This document shows positions 1-12,453 of a stretch of 64,000 bases of DNA, in pieces. The DNA is from Zingiber officinale (lineage: Eukaryota; Streptophyta; Magnoliopsida; Zingiberales; Zingiberaceae), in NCBI RefSeq assembly GCF_018446385.1, contig NC_055989.1, positions 135,559,004 to 135,623,003 of the forward strand, in the 5' to 3' direction. The notes beneath the pieces are model-generated. The model ran no database searches. It was not told the DNA's origin and worked only from the letters and a program-made list of their open reading frames with translations. The translations under genes and the position numbers were made by a program. The first letter of the stretch is position 1, and each line of letters opens with the position of its first letter.

Positions 1-1069
1 ACTCTTGTTTTACCCGTCTAATTGTTCATGAGCACTATTTAAATTGTTATTTTTGTAATTATCTTCTTTAGCACGTATGATTTTATATTTTAATAAAATG
101 TTTGATTGCCTTTTCAGTACAAATATATAACTTAAATCGTGATCTTAAATGTGATCGAGTGCATAGATTACATAAGAGTTCCTGTATATTGCGAATCTCT
201 ATTAATCATTTTAGTTGTGCATAATCCTATTTGTTTGGTATTAATTAATAATTTAGAATATTGTGAATAAGTTCAATAGTTCAGCTTTATAAGATTTTTT
301 TTTTAATTTTTTTTTGTTAGATAGGCATTATAAAATATATGATAAACATTCCCAAACTGTCTCCTTAATGTTTATAACAAACCTTAAATAATTTATGTAT
401 GGATTTGTTTATTAATTTGTTTAAAATTTGATTATGATTTTTAATTTTATATTTAAATGTGAAAAAGTAACGCGTTGTGTAAATTTTATATTATCTCATT
501 ATAAGTTGAAAAATGTATAAATCTTATTTATTGAATCAATAGTTTAGTAAAAGTTTCAGATAAATAAGATTTTTTAATGAAGTTTAAACAAGTTAAATTC
601 AATAAGAAAATAGATATATCTTGGTAAAAATTTAAGATAAATAAGATTTTAATAAAGAAATTTAAATACGTTAAATTTGATAATAAATTTAAATACAACC
701 AAATTAATATATCTTGATTTAAATCTTGAAATTTAACCTTCTTATGACTATATTACGATTTAACAACTCTACAATCTAGATGTATAATTTTTATTTTGCA
801 ATTTAATAATTTAATCTTTAATAAATAGTGATATTCTATTTTTTTTTAAAGTTTTTAAATTGACATCAGATATCCTGACTAATCTTGGAATGGCCGATTC
901 GATCTCATAGAAATTTTCCACTGACCGTCAAAGTAAATCGAGAAGTATTTACAGCGGTTGGCTCATCAACTTAGCGTTCTTAGACCAATCGTCTATTAAA
1001 AAAAATATCTGTTAATTCATTGAAGTTGAAATTCAATCCTTATATATCTAAAAAATTAAAAATATATCC
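1..1069. other. AT-rich sequence without recognisable gene
   Basis: Very AT-rich, with no ORF of note. A loosely repeated segment at about 541-715 (blocks containing ATAAATAAGATTTT) suggests an old local duplication. The region ends where the first LTR begins. I see no promoter or RNA gene. Confidence 0.6.
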
Positions 1070-1502
1070 TGTCGTCATAGAAGAAAAAATCTATTAAGAT
1101 TTTTCGTAATATAATTCTATTATGATATTTTATAACAGAATTGTGGTTTTTCATAATAGAAATTCTATTATGATTTTTCATAACAGAATTTTGTTACTAT
1201 TTTTCATAATAAAATTCTGTTATAATTTTACCGGGTCTGGGATTTAGGCATATTTATAGGTATTATTGTAAACCTATTGTACAATCACAAGAATCATAGA
1301 ATATGATTCAATTGTGTAGAGAGAATTCTAATAAAACTTTGACCGCTTTTGTGGAGTAGGCACGTTGCCGAATCATGATAACTCTTCTTCTTCTTTTTCC
1401 TTGTGCTTGCTCCTTTTGTGCGTCTTTGTCTTGTTGCTCCGCGTGATCTCTCTTTTTCTCTTCCTATTCTTTCGCGTTAGAGGTTGAGAGGTGTTGCCTC
1501 CA
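1070..1502 (+). repeat. 5' LTR of the copia element, truncated at its start
   Basis: Aligns with 5541-6045. It ends TTGCCTCCA just before a weak primer-binding-site-like TCAGAGCAAGG near 1514-1524. The first ~40 bp present in the 3' LTR are missing here. A T/C-rich tract at 1380-1470 is shared by both LTRs. Confidence 0.8.
1105..1230. repeat. Five tandem units with palindromic core AACAGAATTCTGTT
   Basis: Units of about 26 bp of the form CATAACAGAATTCTGTTACGATTTTT. The core AACAGAATTCTGTT is a perfect 14-bp palindrome in the best units. Most unit differences are C-to-T or G-to-A changes. Confidence 0.85.
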
Positions 1503-1545
1503 ACTCAACCTTCCTCAGAGCAAGGTTTTGGCGGATTTCTTCAAC

Positions 1546-2400
1546 ATGTCGGGGATGACTTCTGTGAAGTTTGATATAGTGAAGTTTAACGGAACTGGGA
1601 ACTTTAGATTATGGCATAGAAGGGTTAAGGACTTGTTGGTGCTACAAGGCAGGGTGAAGGCGCTAGGAGAAAGGAAATTGGAAAGCATGGAGAGATTGAA
1701 TTGAGAAAAACTTCAAGCGAAGGCAGTGACAACAATTAGGCTTTATCTTATGGATGATGTGATGTACCATGTCATGGACGAGGAGTCACCGGTGGCAATT
1801 TGGCAAAAACTGAAAAGTCGGAACATGTCAAAGTCATTGACAAACAAGCTATATCTTAAATAGAAATTATTCGGGCTGAAAATAACAGAAGGAAACAATT
1901 TGAGCCAGCACATTATCGTATTCAAGCAGATTGTGAGCGATCTGAAGTGCGTTAATGTGAAGATCGAAGACAAGGTGCTGATATTATTGAATTTTCTACC
2001 TTCATCTCCTACATACGAGAATTTAGTTACTACTTTAATGTGGGGTAAGAAAACTCTCAAATTGGAGGAGATCACAGATGCATTGCTAGGTTTTCACCAC
2101 AAGAAGAAAACAAGCGATGAAGTTTCTTAGGGAAAAAGACTTTGGTAAATAGCAACCAAGAGCGTGATAGGAGCAAATCTTGACATAGATCTGGTAACAA
2201 CAATAAGGTTCGTTCTAAGTCGAGAAGGAAGAAGGTGATCATGTACTACAAGTGTGGAGGCAAAGGTTATATGAAGAGAGATTGTCCAGAGATAAAGAAA
2301 CATGTTACAGAGAATAAAGGTAGTTCGGTAAAATCTATAAACATAATTGAAGAAGAAAATTCAGAGACAGTGATGGAAATATGTTATCAGTTATGTCGAG
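1546..2400 (+). pseudogene. copia gag relic with damaged zinc knuckle
   Basis: Translation from 1546 opens with MSGMTSVKFDIVKFNG and FRLWHRRVKDLL, the usual copia gag N-terminus. It continues through a UBN2-type capsid region (the open stretch at 1900-2130 carries the LLNFLPSSPTYENLVTTL block) to a zinc knuckle at 2236-2292. The knuckle reads YYKCGGKGYMKRDC: the first Cys and the His of the CCHC set are both Tyr, each explained by one transition. In-frame stops occur near 1702, 1861 and 2128. In an intact element gag packages the genomic RNA; this copy cannot be translated through. Confidence 0.85.
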
Positions 2401-2422
2401 TTTGGAGTAACTGACGGATGCA

Positions 2423-5404
2423 TGGATTTTAGACTCTGCATGTTTATATCACATGACTCTAAACAAGGAGTGATTTAACATCTTTAGGATAGTGGATTCT
2501 GGTTCAATGTTGATGGAAAACGATGTGTTATGCAGAGTTATCAGCTTAGGGAACGTCAGAATCGAGATGTTTGATGGTGTGATCAGAACCCTATGTGATG
2601 TCAGATATATACTAGAGCTAAGGAAGAATTTGATCTCGCTAGGCATACTAAATGGTAATGGTTGTAGTTATAAATCAGTGGACGAGGTGATAAAAATTAG
2701 TAAGGGAGCTCTGACAGTAATGAAAGGACAAAAGTTAGCAGGGAATATCTATAAGTTGATAGGAACTATAGTTGTAGGTGGAGTCGCCTCGGTGGAGTCT
2801 GAATCAGACAGTACTATCTTGTGGTATATGCGGCTAGGTATATGGGTGAACGTGAGATGCTAAAACTTCACAAGAGAGATTTATTGAAGGGTGTCAAGAT
2901 GTGCCAGTTTGAATTATGTAAATTCTGTGTTCTTGGAAAAAAGAGCAAAGTGCAATTCAAGACGGCAACAATCAAGACGGAGGAAATTCTGGACTATGTA
3001 CATACGGATCTATGGGACCAACTAGTGTAGCATTACATGGAGGACACTTGTATTTTGTGAGTTTTACTAATGATTATTCATGAAAGGTCTGGGTATACTT
3101 TATACGTCATAAGTCAGAAACTTTTACAAAGTTTAGATGGTGAAAAACTGAAGTAGAGAACCAGACTAGAAGGAAGAGCAAATGCCTTAGGTTAGATATG
3201 AGACTAAGTACACAGACTCAAAGTTTCAGGAATTTTGTGAGTAACATGAGATAATAAGGTATTTCTTGGTTCGTAGGACACCTCAACAAAATGGGGTGAC
3301 AGAAAGGTTGAACAATATAATCATTGAGAAGACAAGATGTCTCAAGCTAAATGCAGGGCTAGCAAAAAATTTCTGGGTGGAAGCGGTTAATATGACATGT
3401 TATCTAATTAATAGATTACCAAGAGCAACACCAGGAGACAAAGTATCAGAGGAAGTATGGACAGAGAATAAATAGATTACCCTCATTTTCGCGTTTTTGG
3501 ATGCCCAACCTATATGCACATATCTAGTGAGGAAAGATCAAAGCTGGATGCGAAGTCAAAGCAATACAATTTTCCGAGGTATCAAAAAGGAGTTAAAGGC
3601 TTCAAGCTTTGCGATCTTAAGGCAAACAAGGTGGTGATCAGCAGATATGTGGTGTTTGATGAGAAGACTATGCTACAATGTATTTAGGAAGAAGGAAAGG
3701 AAACACTACAAAGCAACATAGAGAAAGATGTTGTGTAGGTGGAGCTAGAGACTCATGACTCTGATGATTCTAGTTCAGAGTACACGGAGCATCACACTAT
3801 AGTTGGTGCCAAAACGAAACGAGTCGTAAAACCACCCACCAAATACATATTAAAAAACTTAGTATCTTATGCGCTTATCACTAGTAGAGGAGATCCTACA
3901 TCTTTTCGGGAGGCGATACACAACTTTGAGAAGGTCAAGTGGACGGGTGCTATGACGGAGGAGATGAAGTCATTGCATAAGAACCAAACGTGGGATCTAG
4001 TGGAACTTTTTGAAGATGAGAAAACTATAGGGTGCAATTGGATATTCAAGAAGAAAGAAACAATGTCATAGGAAGAAGAAGTGAAGTTCAAGGCTCAGTT
4101 AGTAGCAAAGGGATATTCACAGAGAAAGAGAATTGATTATGAAGAAATTTTCTCTCTAGTAGTAAAACATATGCCAATTAGAGTGGTGTTGACTTTGGTG
4201 GCATATCACAATTTACAGCTGGAACAAATGGATGTAAAGGTGACATTTCTTCATGAAAATTTTGTGGAGCAGATTTTTATGTTATAATTTGAGGGATTTA
4301 GTCAGCCCGGACAAGAGCGGTTGATTTGCAAGTTAAAGAAATCACTCTATGGATTGAAACAATCTTCTTGACAATGATATAAATATTTTGATTCAAACAT
4401 GATTCAAAACGGATATAACAGATGTGAGTATACTTGTTGCACATATGTGAAGAGCCTTGAAGATAAATCACTGGTTTTCTTACTACTATATGTAGATGAC
4501 ATGCTCATTGTTGTAAAGAAGATGAAAGAGGTCGACAAATTGAAGATGCTACTGAGCAAGAGATTTGACATGAAAGATTTGAGAGAGACTAAGAAGATTC
4601 TTGCGATGGAGATTCACAGGGATAGAGCTGTAGGGAGATTATGGTTGTCTCAACGTAGCTGATAGATTCAACATAAAGAATGCAAAGTCGGTGAGCACAC
4701 CCCTGACTCATCACTTCAAGTTATTCAGTACACATTGTCCAAAGATGGATGACGAGATTCAAGAGATGTCAAAGATTCTTTATGCCAGTGTGGTTGATTA
4801 TCTGACGTATGCCATGGTTTGCACAAGATCAGATTTGGCGCAAGTAGTTAGTATGGCGAGCAAGTTTCTCTCAAATTCTGGTCGACCATATTAGGATGTA
4901 GTGAAGTGGATTTTTAGATACTTGAGAAATACAACTAATTATGACATCATGTTCAGTAGACAACTAGAAAATCCTTCAGTTGTTGGGTACGTTGATGCAG
5001 ATTATGTAGGAAATTTAGATGACAGGAGATCTACTATAGGATACGTGTTTATTATGGAAGGAGGACCTATTTGTTAGAAATATATGATATAATCTATTGT
5101 TGCATTGTTTACTATGGAGTCGGAATATATGACAGCAATCGAAGCAGCGAAGGAAGCTTTATGGCTTACAGGGTTGGTCAGAGAACTGGGCATTCAGGAA
5201 GGTGCAGTCAAGTTGTTATGCGATAGTCAGAGTGTTATCTATTTGACGAAGAATCAAATATATCATGCGAGAACTAAGCATATTGATGTGAGATTTCATA
5301 AGATCAGAGAGTTAATTGCTTTTGTGGAAATTCAACTTGAGAAGGTTCACATGTTAGACAATGCTGCAGACATGACATTGCTTAAACTTGATCCATATCT
5401 TTAG
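2423..5404 (+). pseudogene. copia pol relic (protease, integrase, RT, RNase H)
   Basis: Domains in order. Protease near 2423, with DSA where the active-site DSG is expected. The pre-integrase region at 2820-3030 holds a CKFCVLGK zinc-binding-like stretch. The integrase core tail at 3266-3475 holds TPQQNGVTERLN. Reverse transcriptase at about 3900-4660 has the catalytic YVDD at 4489-4500 still intact. RNase H is at about 4985-5404 (GYVDADY; later ESEYMTAIEAAKEALWL). Frames change repeatedly, and stops occur at, for example, 3028, 3473, 4069, 4285 and 4660. Domain order with integrase before RT identifies Ty1/copia. No complete enzyme could be made. Confidence 0.9.
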
Positions 5405-5487
5405 ATGCTAGAGGAAGGAAGCCCAGACTCAGAGATCTAGGTGGAGTTTTGTTTAGATACTCGTGTTCTTCAAAGGGGTGAATATTT

Positions 5488-5503
5488 GCCAAGGTGGAGA
5501 TTG
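5488..5503 (+). other. Polypurine tract of the copia element
   Basis: GCCAAGGTGGAGATTG lies directly before the TG that should open the 3' LTR. This matches the plus-strand priming site of Tnt1-like elements. Confidence 0.7.
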
Positions 5504-6045
5504 TGACAGATGACTCATATTTGGATGAAGGCCAATGTGATGAGCGTCATGGAAGAAAAAAATCTGTTAAGATTTTTCGTAACAGAATTCTGTTACGATA
5601 TTTTAGAACAGAATTCTATTATGATTTTTCATAACAGGATTTTATTACGATTTTTCATAACAGAATTTTGTTGTAATTTTTCATAACAGAAATTTTATTA
5701 TGATTTTTCATAACAGAATTCTGTTACAATTTTTCATAATAAAATTTTGTTACGATTTTATTGGGTCTAGGGTTTATGCTCTATTTATAGGGATCATTGT
5801 AAACCTATTGTACAATCACAATAATTATGGAATATGATTCAATTGTGTAAAGAGAATCCTAATAAATCTTCGGTCATTTTTTTAGAGTAGGCACGCTGTC
5901 GACCACGATAACTCTTCTTCTTCCTCTTCTTCTCCTTCCTCATGTTTGCTCCTTTTGTGCGTCTTTATCTTATTGCTCCGCGCAATCTTTCTTTCTCTCT
6001 CTCTTCTTCTTATTCTACATTAGAGGTTGAGAGATGTTATCCCCA
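5502..6045 (+). repeat. 3' LTR of the copia element
   Basis: Starts TGTGACAG after the polypurine tract and aligns with the 5' LTR from 5541 onward. It ends TTATCCCCA near 6045. The first ~40 bp have no partner in the 5' LTR. Confidence 0.8.
5578..5760. repeat. Seven tandem palindromic units in the 3' LTR
   Basis: Same ~26-bp unit as in the 5' LTR (core AACAGAATTCTGTT) but seven copies instead of five, so copy number changed after insertion or by slippage during replication. Confidence 0.85.
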
Positions 6046-6453
6046 CCTCCTTCGCAACAATATATTTTCTTCACATAAAAAAATTAACATATCACAGTAT
6101 CAATTATCAAACGCTAATATACTACAACTACCACTCCAAAAAGTGTGTCACAACGGAAAAAAAATACAATTTGAATAAGAAACCATTCTCACCAAATAGA
6201 CAGCAATTACATAATTAAATTTGCCTCATTAAAATAAATATCCTCTAATCAAGTTGTTACAATAATCAATAAAAAATTATATCAAATATTTTAAAAATAA
6301 TTTTATGAAGTGTAAATAATTATATTATATAACAATTATTAATATTTAAAAATAAATTATATTTGAATTTAGATTTTGAGATGTGCCTAGAGAGAAGTCG
6401 AATAATTGCTCACTTTCGTTTGTATGCTTATTTATGATTCATCAGTGTGTAAA
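6046..6453. other. AT-rich spacer without recognised feature
   Basis: Low-complexity AT-rich sequence. Two short overlapping ORFs (78 and 63 codons) begin in the copia LTR and have no recognisable content. Confidence 0.5.
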
Positions 6454-6571
6454 GAAAAAAAAAATAGTATAGATATAAAAATACACAAATCCACAACATA
6501 ATTATCTAGTCTGACAGGCCTTGACTCCTACTTAATGATTTACAATCTGTCAATAAATTACTTTATGTAGA
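6454..6571. repeat. Left copy of a ~118-bp direct repeat flanking an LTR element
   Basis: Includes ATATAAAAATACACA, then CTTGACTCCTACTTAATGA, and runs up to the first base of the 5' LTR at 6572. A diverged copy starts right after the 3' LTR at 12454. It is far longer than the 5-bp duplication expected for integration. Confidence 0.8.
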
Positions 6572-7749
6572 TGTATGAAATATCAGACAATCAAATTTAA
6601 GTTTTAATTATAAAAAAATGTCTAAAGTTAATGGTACTTGTTGTCTAACAAATGTAAATGAGTTCACAAGAAAGTTCTAAGTATTCTTAGATAAAAGTCC
6701 TAGTGGATTCTAGGTAGGTGGAAAATCCTAGGGAGAGGTAACCCTAGGTGGTGGAAAGTCCTAACTACGTTGAGGTAAGGAGAAGTCTTGCCAAGTCGAG
6801 TACTTTGGGTGAAATCCTAGAGTCGGGGACTCTAGGTGAAAATCCTGGTGGTCGCGGACCATGTTGAAATCTGGACGGATCGTGGAACGAACATTCAACA
6901 TGAAGACCTGAAATCTCGGATGCTGAGCAAAAGTCCAGACGGTCTGGAGGACCGATCTGGCAAAAGATAAATTCTCTTAAGAGGAGTAGGTGAGAACGCA
7001 TTCTCCCGAAGAGGGAACAGTAAGCGTCGGTTCGACTTAGAGTTTCAGCGAAACTCAAAGTCAGAACTGGACAGTTAGATGCTATCAAATTCATATTATA
7101 TATTGTTTATTTCTTGAACTAACTTTGTTTTGCAGAAAAAGAAAAGTTGAAAATGTTGGTCCGGGCGCTCGGAGTTCGAGCGCCTGGAGCTAGTTCGGGC
7201 GCTCTGACCAAACTCGTCCCGGGCAGGCGGGGGGTGCCTGGACCCAAAAAATCATTCATAAGTCTACATGGAGCGCGTCGATTGGCCGGGACACGTGGTC
7301 CATGCGTCCGGAGGGGTTCCAGGTGCCTGGAACAACCTATATTAGCAGCATTCGATTAGGGGCTAAACATCAACATTTAGAATGACTTTTGCACTTGTGC
7401 GTTGCTCCGATAAAGCCTCTCGACGCTTGAAAGCTGCTTCGACGACAACTACGCTGAAGATCTATTTCTCTAAGTTGTCAGTATTGTTTTATTTAAAAGT
7501 TACTTGTACTACAATTGTAAATCTCTTTGTAACTTTTGATTGATTAATGGATTGCCCATCGAAGACACTCTCACATCCGGGCCTTGGAGTAGGAGTCGCC
7601 ACAGACTCCAAATCAAGTAACTCTTGGTGTTCGTGATTAATTTTTTTTCTGTCTTGTCTTTCTTATTCTGTTATATTTTACTCGAATGTTTTCAAACGAA
7701 CGTGAAAGTCACGAGCGCTATTCATCCTCTCTAGCGCAATAATCCTACA
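6572..7749 (+). repeat. 5' LTR (1178 bp)
   Basis: Begins TGTATGAAATATCAG and ends ATCCTACA. It contains a GC-rich block at 7159-7330 with repeated GGGCGC(C/T)(C/T)GGA-like words and a CTATATTAGCAGC segment near 7336 that fits a TATA box. It is about 40 bp shorter than the 3' LTR. Confidence 0.88.
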
Positions 7750-7751
7750 AT

Positions 7752-7762
7752 TGGTATCAGAG
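7752..7762 (+). other. Primer-binding site, initiator-Met tRNA type
   Basis: TGGTATCAGAG two bases after the LTR, complementary to the 3' end of plant initiator methionine tRNA, as usual for copia elements. Confidence 0.85.
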
Positions 7763-8112
7763 TGAGACCACTCTGAATCAATACAACTACCGTTCGAGCA
7801 ATTTTTGCTTTTTTGTCCATTTTTTCAAAAAATAAATTCTTACGCCTTTCGTTTTTACCTCCATTTTTTAAAAAAATTCATTTTTATTTTTTCACCATTG
7901 GTCAGCATTGACAAAATATTGCATTTAACAAAATTTATAATAATATTTTATTATTATTATTTTTTTAGAAATTAGTGAAATACTATTTTATTTTTCTCCA
8001 CCACTGCTAATCCAAGACCAAGTCTTGGGACAAATCTACTTGTTTTTGTTGAGTGCTAGATTTGTTCAATAAATGACCCTTCAAGAAGGGTATAGCACTA
8101 CACACCCTCCCC

Positions 8113-9513
8113 TCTTCTTTGGTGAAGACTTCAGCTACTAGAAGAGCCGAATGGAGTACCATCTTAAGACACAAGTCGAGATGTGAATAATCATTTAAAC
8201 GGGCCTCGCCCTCCCTCTCGACAGTGTTGGAAAACCAGTATCATGTGAGAACTGGGATGCAGATCTGATGAAGAAGATCGAGGCCAACGCCAAAGCAACA
8301 TGCACTCTACAATGTGGACTAACCAAAGAAGAGCTAAACCGAGTTGAGCCATTTTCAAGTGCAAAGGAGCTGTGGGAAAAGTTGATCAAACTGCACGAGG
8401 GAACTTCGGACACGAAAGTAAGCAAACATGATTTGATATTAAATAAACTTTATAATATAAAATGTAGGAAGGTGAATCGGCAAGCTAACTTCACACGCGC
8501 ATCCAAGACCTCTTCAACGGTCTCCACACAATTGGTCAAAAGGTGAAAAATTACGACGTCATCAGGTATGCACTCATTGCATTTCCGTGGAACACTTTGT
8601 AGGCATCTATGGTAGATGCTTATAAAGTGTCTAAGGATCTTTCGCAAATTAAATTAGTTGAGTTATTTTTCGAATTTGGACTTCATGAAAAAATTAATAC
8701 TACTTAGGCCGAGAAAGGTTTTGTGCTACTTGTAGGAAAACTCGTGAACAAGATGTCGAAGCATAAGTGTCGGACTAAACCCAAGTCCGAAGATTAGTCG
8801 AACGAAGAAGAACACGAGCAAGCAAGCTTGGTTGCTCTATCAGCATAAGCATACATTGTCAAAATCGAGTCTGAGTCTGAAACCGGTGCATAATCAGAAA
8901 TCGAGTCCGAAAGAAGCCACGGATCTGTATCCGTTTCTGAAGGGCCAAACCAATTTGTAAGTTCTCTGTTCACTGATACTCAAATAGATGAATTACAAAA
9001 TTTAATTGAATACTTGTTAAGAATATTGGTTAAATCTAATCTCCAGGTTAAGTCACTCCAAAAGGAGGTAACAGTCCTTAAGGAAGTGACTAGCTCGAGT
9101 TCTTTGATTGAGAAAATTCAAGAAGGAACCTCAAATCAAGTCTAACAACTTGAGAAAGATAATTTCAATTCAAAAAACTCAAGTCAAAGAACTCAAGAAC
9201 TCATTGGAACAATTCACTTTGGGTTTCAAGAACCTTGACATAATTCTTGGAAGATAAAGGGTCGTATATAACCGATCCAGACTCGGATATAAGGTCAAAC
9301 ATCGATTCACATCTTACTTGTCTTTAGTGAATCGAACAAATAGAAGAATAGTCTAAGCATGGGTCCCCAAGTCTAACTTGAGTAATCAAGTTGAACTTGG
9401 ACAATATTGAATTCCCAATGATCAAATCCACTACCTTGATAACCTTATCGAGGCCATGATCCAGGGGGAGCCAATAGAAATACCATCTCCGTTATTAAAT
9501 AAATTTGTTTGAT
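8113..9513 (+). pseudogene. Degenerate Sirevirus-like gag
   Basis: The reading frame starts with PLFFGEDFSY and RMEYHLKTQVEM, then TCTLQCGLTKEELNRVEPF and SSAKELWEKLIKLHEGTSD: the UBN2/gag-polypeptide core. An acidic serine-rich tail (around 8860-8940), a coiled-coil-like stretch (8980-9180) and a C-terminal AWVPKSNLSNQ block follow. Many in-frame stops interrupt it; the longest open piece is 8268-8546. The zinc knuckle is not clear. A related C-terminal WVP block closes the gag at 60863-62332. Confidence 0.8.
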
Positions 9514-11234
9514 GCTTGCTTTATCGATTTTTATTATATATGCTTAGATTAGGATAGATAAAGACTTAAGCTTGATATACACTTGACCAGTTAGGCTTGA
9601 GATTTTCAGAAAGGAAATTAAATATTTAATTTTTTTAAAAGGCTTTGTTTAGAAGTAGTTGATGATCAAATACCTAAGAAGACCTAGCGTCTCGCCACAA
9701 CCTTGAAGACAATTATTGAAATAAATATTTAATTGACTAACTGTTAAACCTTAGTCTAACTCAAATGTAAATCAATTTTTAGATTTATATTTAAATTAAA
9801 GATTTAATTAATCATCTTACAAAACTTATAAGGTTCCCTTATTGTAAATTTAGAAAAGGATGAGTGGACCTAAGTTTAAAATAAATATTAATTAACCAAA
9901 TTCAAATTAATTAAATTAAATTCAATTAAATTAACTTAATTAAAATTCAACTAAAATTAATTCAATTTAACTAACCTAAGTCACTTTCATTAATTTTAAA
10001 ACTTTAATTAATTTGAAATTCTTAATTAAATTCAAAAGTATAATTAATTTCATATTCCTAATTAATTTTAAAAGAATAATTAATTTTAAAATTCTAATAA
10101 TTTTAAAAATTAATTAATTTTAACACAAACTTTAAAACTTAAGTATTTTCAAAATAATATAAAATTTTTAAAATTTAAACTGAATTAGTCTTTAAATTAA
10201 AATTTAAACTTAAAAAATTTAATTTTAATTTGTTTGTTAGAATTCTCTCTCTCTCACATAAACTCATAAGATGCACATGCACATGTTTGATAACTTAGAA
10301 AAGGTTAGATAGAAAATCAAGAAAATAGATAATTACTTTTATCTTATTTTATTTGCTTGGACTCTAGGGCCCTCAAAAGTTAAATAATTTTTAAAATTTT
10401 TTTTTGGCATTAGTCAAGGGGGAGTGAAAGGACTTAAGTTCAATTAAATATTTTCTCAAAGTTAAAATTTTTTTAATTACTCCCAAAATTAAATATCCTT
10501 TTAAGTTAAAATATTTTTTTAAAGGTTATTTTTTTTTTATTTTCAAAAAGAAAGTTCAGCGTCTTTTTTGGTTTAACTGTTTTTAAAAAAAGGGTCTAAC
10601 CGTTTTTGAAAAGTAACTTTAAATATTTTTGAAAAAGAAAGTTCAAATATTTCTATTTAGAAAAATAAGTTTTTGAAAACGTACCTTTAAATAAGTTTTG
10701 ATAAAACTAATTATTTGATAAAGTATTTGAAATCATTTTCTTAGCTAAGTCGTATTATTACAAGGATTTTTTTTAAAGCTAAAAAATTTTCAAAACTTAA
10801 TTTTATCCAAGTTTTTTCGAAAAAGCTAGGTTTTTAGCTAAATTTTTAAGAAAATCTTTTTTAAAACTAAGCATTTAGTTAAACTTTTTAATCTTTCAAA
10901 AACTAGGTATTTTAAATTCCTTTTAAGCTAAATTTGTCTGAAGTGATAAATTCAAAATTTTGAAAGAACTATTTTTTTTTTTTTACTTTTCTCACTAACT
11001 TAGTATTTTTTTTGATTATGTCAAAGGGGAAGAGAAACTCAAATATTAGAAAGATAATGTTTAGAAAGATAAACATATAACTTTTGTTTAAGGGGGAACA
11101 TAAGGGAGATTTTTTAAAAATTATTTTGCTCATTCTTAAGTTCTTTTATACTCATGCTTAAGTTCTTTACATTATTATTATGTTGTACTTACTTTGAATC
11201 AAGTTACCACAATAAAAAAGAGGGAGATTATTAG
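9514..11234 (+). other. Non-coding 3' region with at least four polypurine tracts
   Basis: AT-rich, with no pol homology seen. Purine runs at about 10414-10430 (CAAGGGGGAGTGAAAG), 11021-11035 (CAAAGGGGAAGAG), 11090-11101 (AAGGGGGAACA) and 11213-11234 (AAAAAAGAGGGAGATT), the last one abutting the 3' LTR. Repeated polypurine tracts upstream of the 3' LTR are a described Sirevirus trait. Confidence 0.75.
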
Positions 11235-12453
11235 TGTAGGAAGCACCAGACGATCGAACCTAAGTTTTGATTATGACAAAATGTCCAAAGTTAAGGTTGC
11301 TTGTTGTCTAACAAGTGTGATGAGCTTGCATGAAAGTTCTAAGTGTTCTTAAACAAAAGTCCTAGTGGATTCTAAGCAGGTGGAAAACCCTAGGGAGAGG
11401 TAACCCTAGGTCCTAGGGGGAGGTAACCCTAGGTCCTAGGGGGAGGTAATCCTAGGTGGTGGAAAGTCTTAACTGCGGTTAGACAAGGCGAACTTTTGAC
11501 GGGTCGAGCACTTTGGGCGAAATCCTAGAGTCGGGGACTCTAGGTGAAAATCCTGGTGGTCGCGGACCAGGTGGAAGTCTGAACGGGTCGTGGAGCGGAC
11601 GTTCAGCATGAATACCTGAAGTCTCGGACGCTGATCAAAAGTCCAGACTGTCTGGAGCACTGATCTGATAAAAGGTAAACTCTCTTGAGAGAAGTAGGTG
11701 AGGACGCATTCCTCTGAAGAGGGAACAGTAAGGGTCAGTTCGACCTAGAGTTTCAGCAAAATTTAAAATCAGAACCGGACAGTTAGATGTTGTCAAATTC
11801 ATATTATATATTGTTTATTTTAGGACTAACTTTGTTTTGCCAAAAAAGGGAGACTGAAAAAGTTGGTCCGGGCGCCCGTAGCTGGTTAGGGTGCCCGGAC
11901 CAAGCTTGCCCCAAGTGGTGGTGGTGGTGGTTGGGGTGCCCAGGCGGTCGAGGTGCCCGGACTCGGTCCAGGCGCTCGAACCCGAAAAATCATCCATAAA
12001 CCTACATGGAGCGTGTTGATTGGCCTGGCCACGTGATCCAAGCGCCCGGAACAGCCTATATAAGCAGCATTCGACTAGGGGCTAAACAACAATATTCAGA
12101 ATGACTTCTGCACTTGCACGCTGCTCCGATAAAGCCCCTCGACGATCGAAAGCTGCTTCGACGACGACTACGTTGAAGATCTATTTCTTCAAGCCGTCGG
12201 TGTCGTTTTATTTAAAAGTTACTTGGACTACAATTATAAATCTCTTTGTAACTTTCGATTATTAGTGGATTGTTCATCGAAAATACTTTTACGTGCGGAC
12301 CTTGGAGTAGGAGTCATTACAGGTTCTGAACCAAGAAACTTTTGGTGTTCGCGATTGCTTTCTTTCTGTCTTGTCTTTCTTATTTCGTCATATTTTACTC
12401 AAACGTGAAATCTACGAGCGCTATTCATCCCTCTCTAGTACAACGATCCTGCA
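11235..12453 (+). repeat. 3' LTR (1219 bp)
   Basis: Starts TGTAGGAAGCACCAG and ends GATCCTGCA. Compared with the 5' LTR it carries a local triplication (11388-11457) of a ~24-bp unit with CCTAGGG-GAGGTAACCCTAGGT, and a (TGG)n expansion at about 11917-11932. TATA-like CTATATAAGCAGC lies near 12055. Confidence 0.88.

Larger units (their letters stand above)
1070..6045 (+). mobile_element. Decayed Ty1/copia LTR retrotransposon (Tnt1/Tork-like)
   Basis: The order is LTR, gag, protease, integrase, reverse transcriptase, RNase H, polypurine tract, LTR, which is the Ty1/copia order. The two LTRs clearly align (shared GTCAT-GAAGAAAAAA start and TTAGAGGTTGAGAG end) but differ in length because an internal palindromic repeat has 5 copies on the left and 7 on the right. 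The left LTR also lacks about 40 bp that lie next to the polypurine tract on the right. No clean target-site duplication is visible. Coding parts are broken by many stops and frameshifts, so the copy is old and immobile. Family placement rests on the pol order and a Tnt1-like gag; the exact lineage is inference. Confidence 0.9.
6572..12453 (+). mobile_element. Gag-only Sirevirus-like copia element with 1.2-kb LTRs
   Basis: Both LTRs align from TGTA(T/G)GAA to ATCCT(A/G)CA. The primer-binding site TGGTATCAGAG follows the 5' LTR. A degenerate gag occupies 8113-9513, and no protease, integrase or RT follows. Instead there is ~1.7 kb of AT-rich non-coding DNA with several polypurine tracts ahead of the 3' LTR. 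Multiple polypurine tracts and long LTRs with palindromic GC-rich motifs are known Sirevirus traits; assignment by them is inference. Lacking pol, it would have depended on another element's enzymes. Confidence 0.85.
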
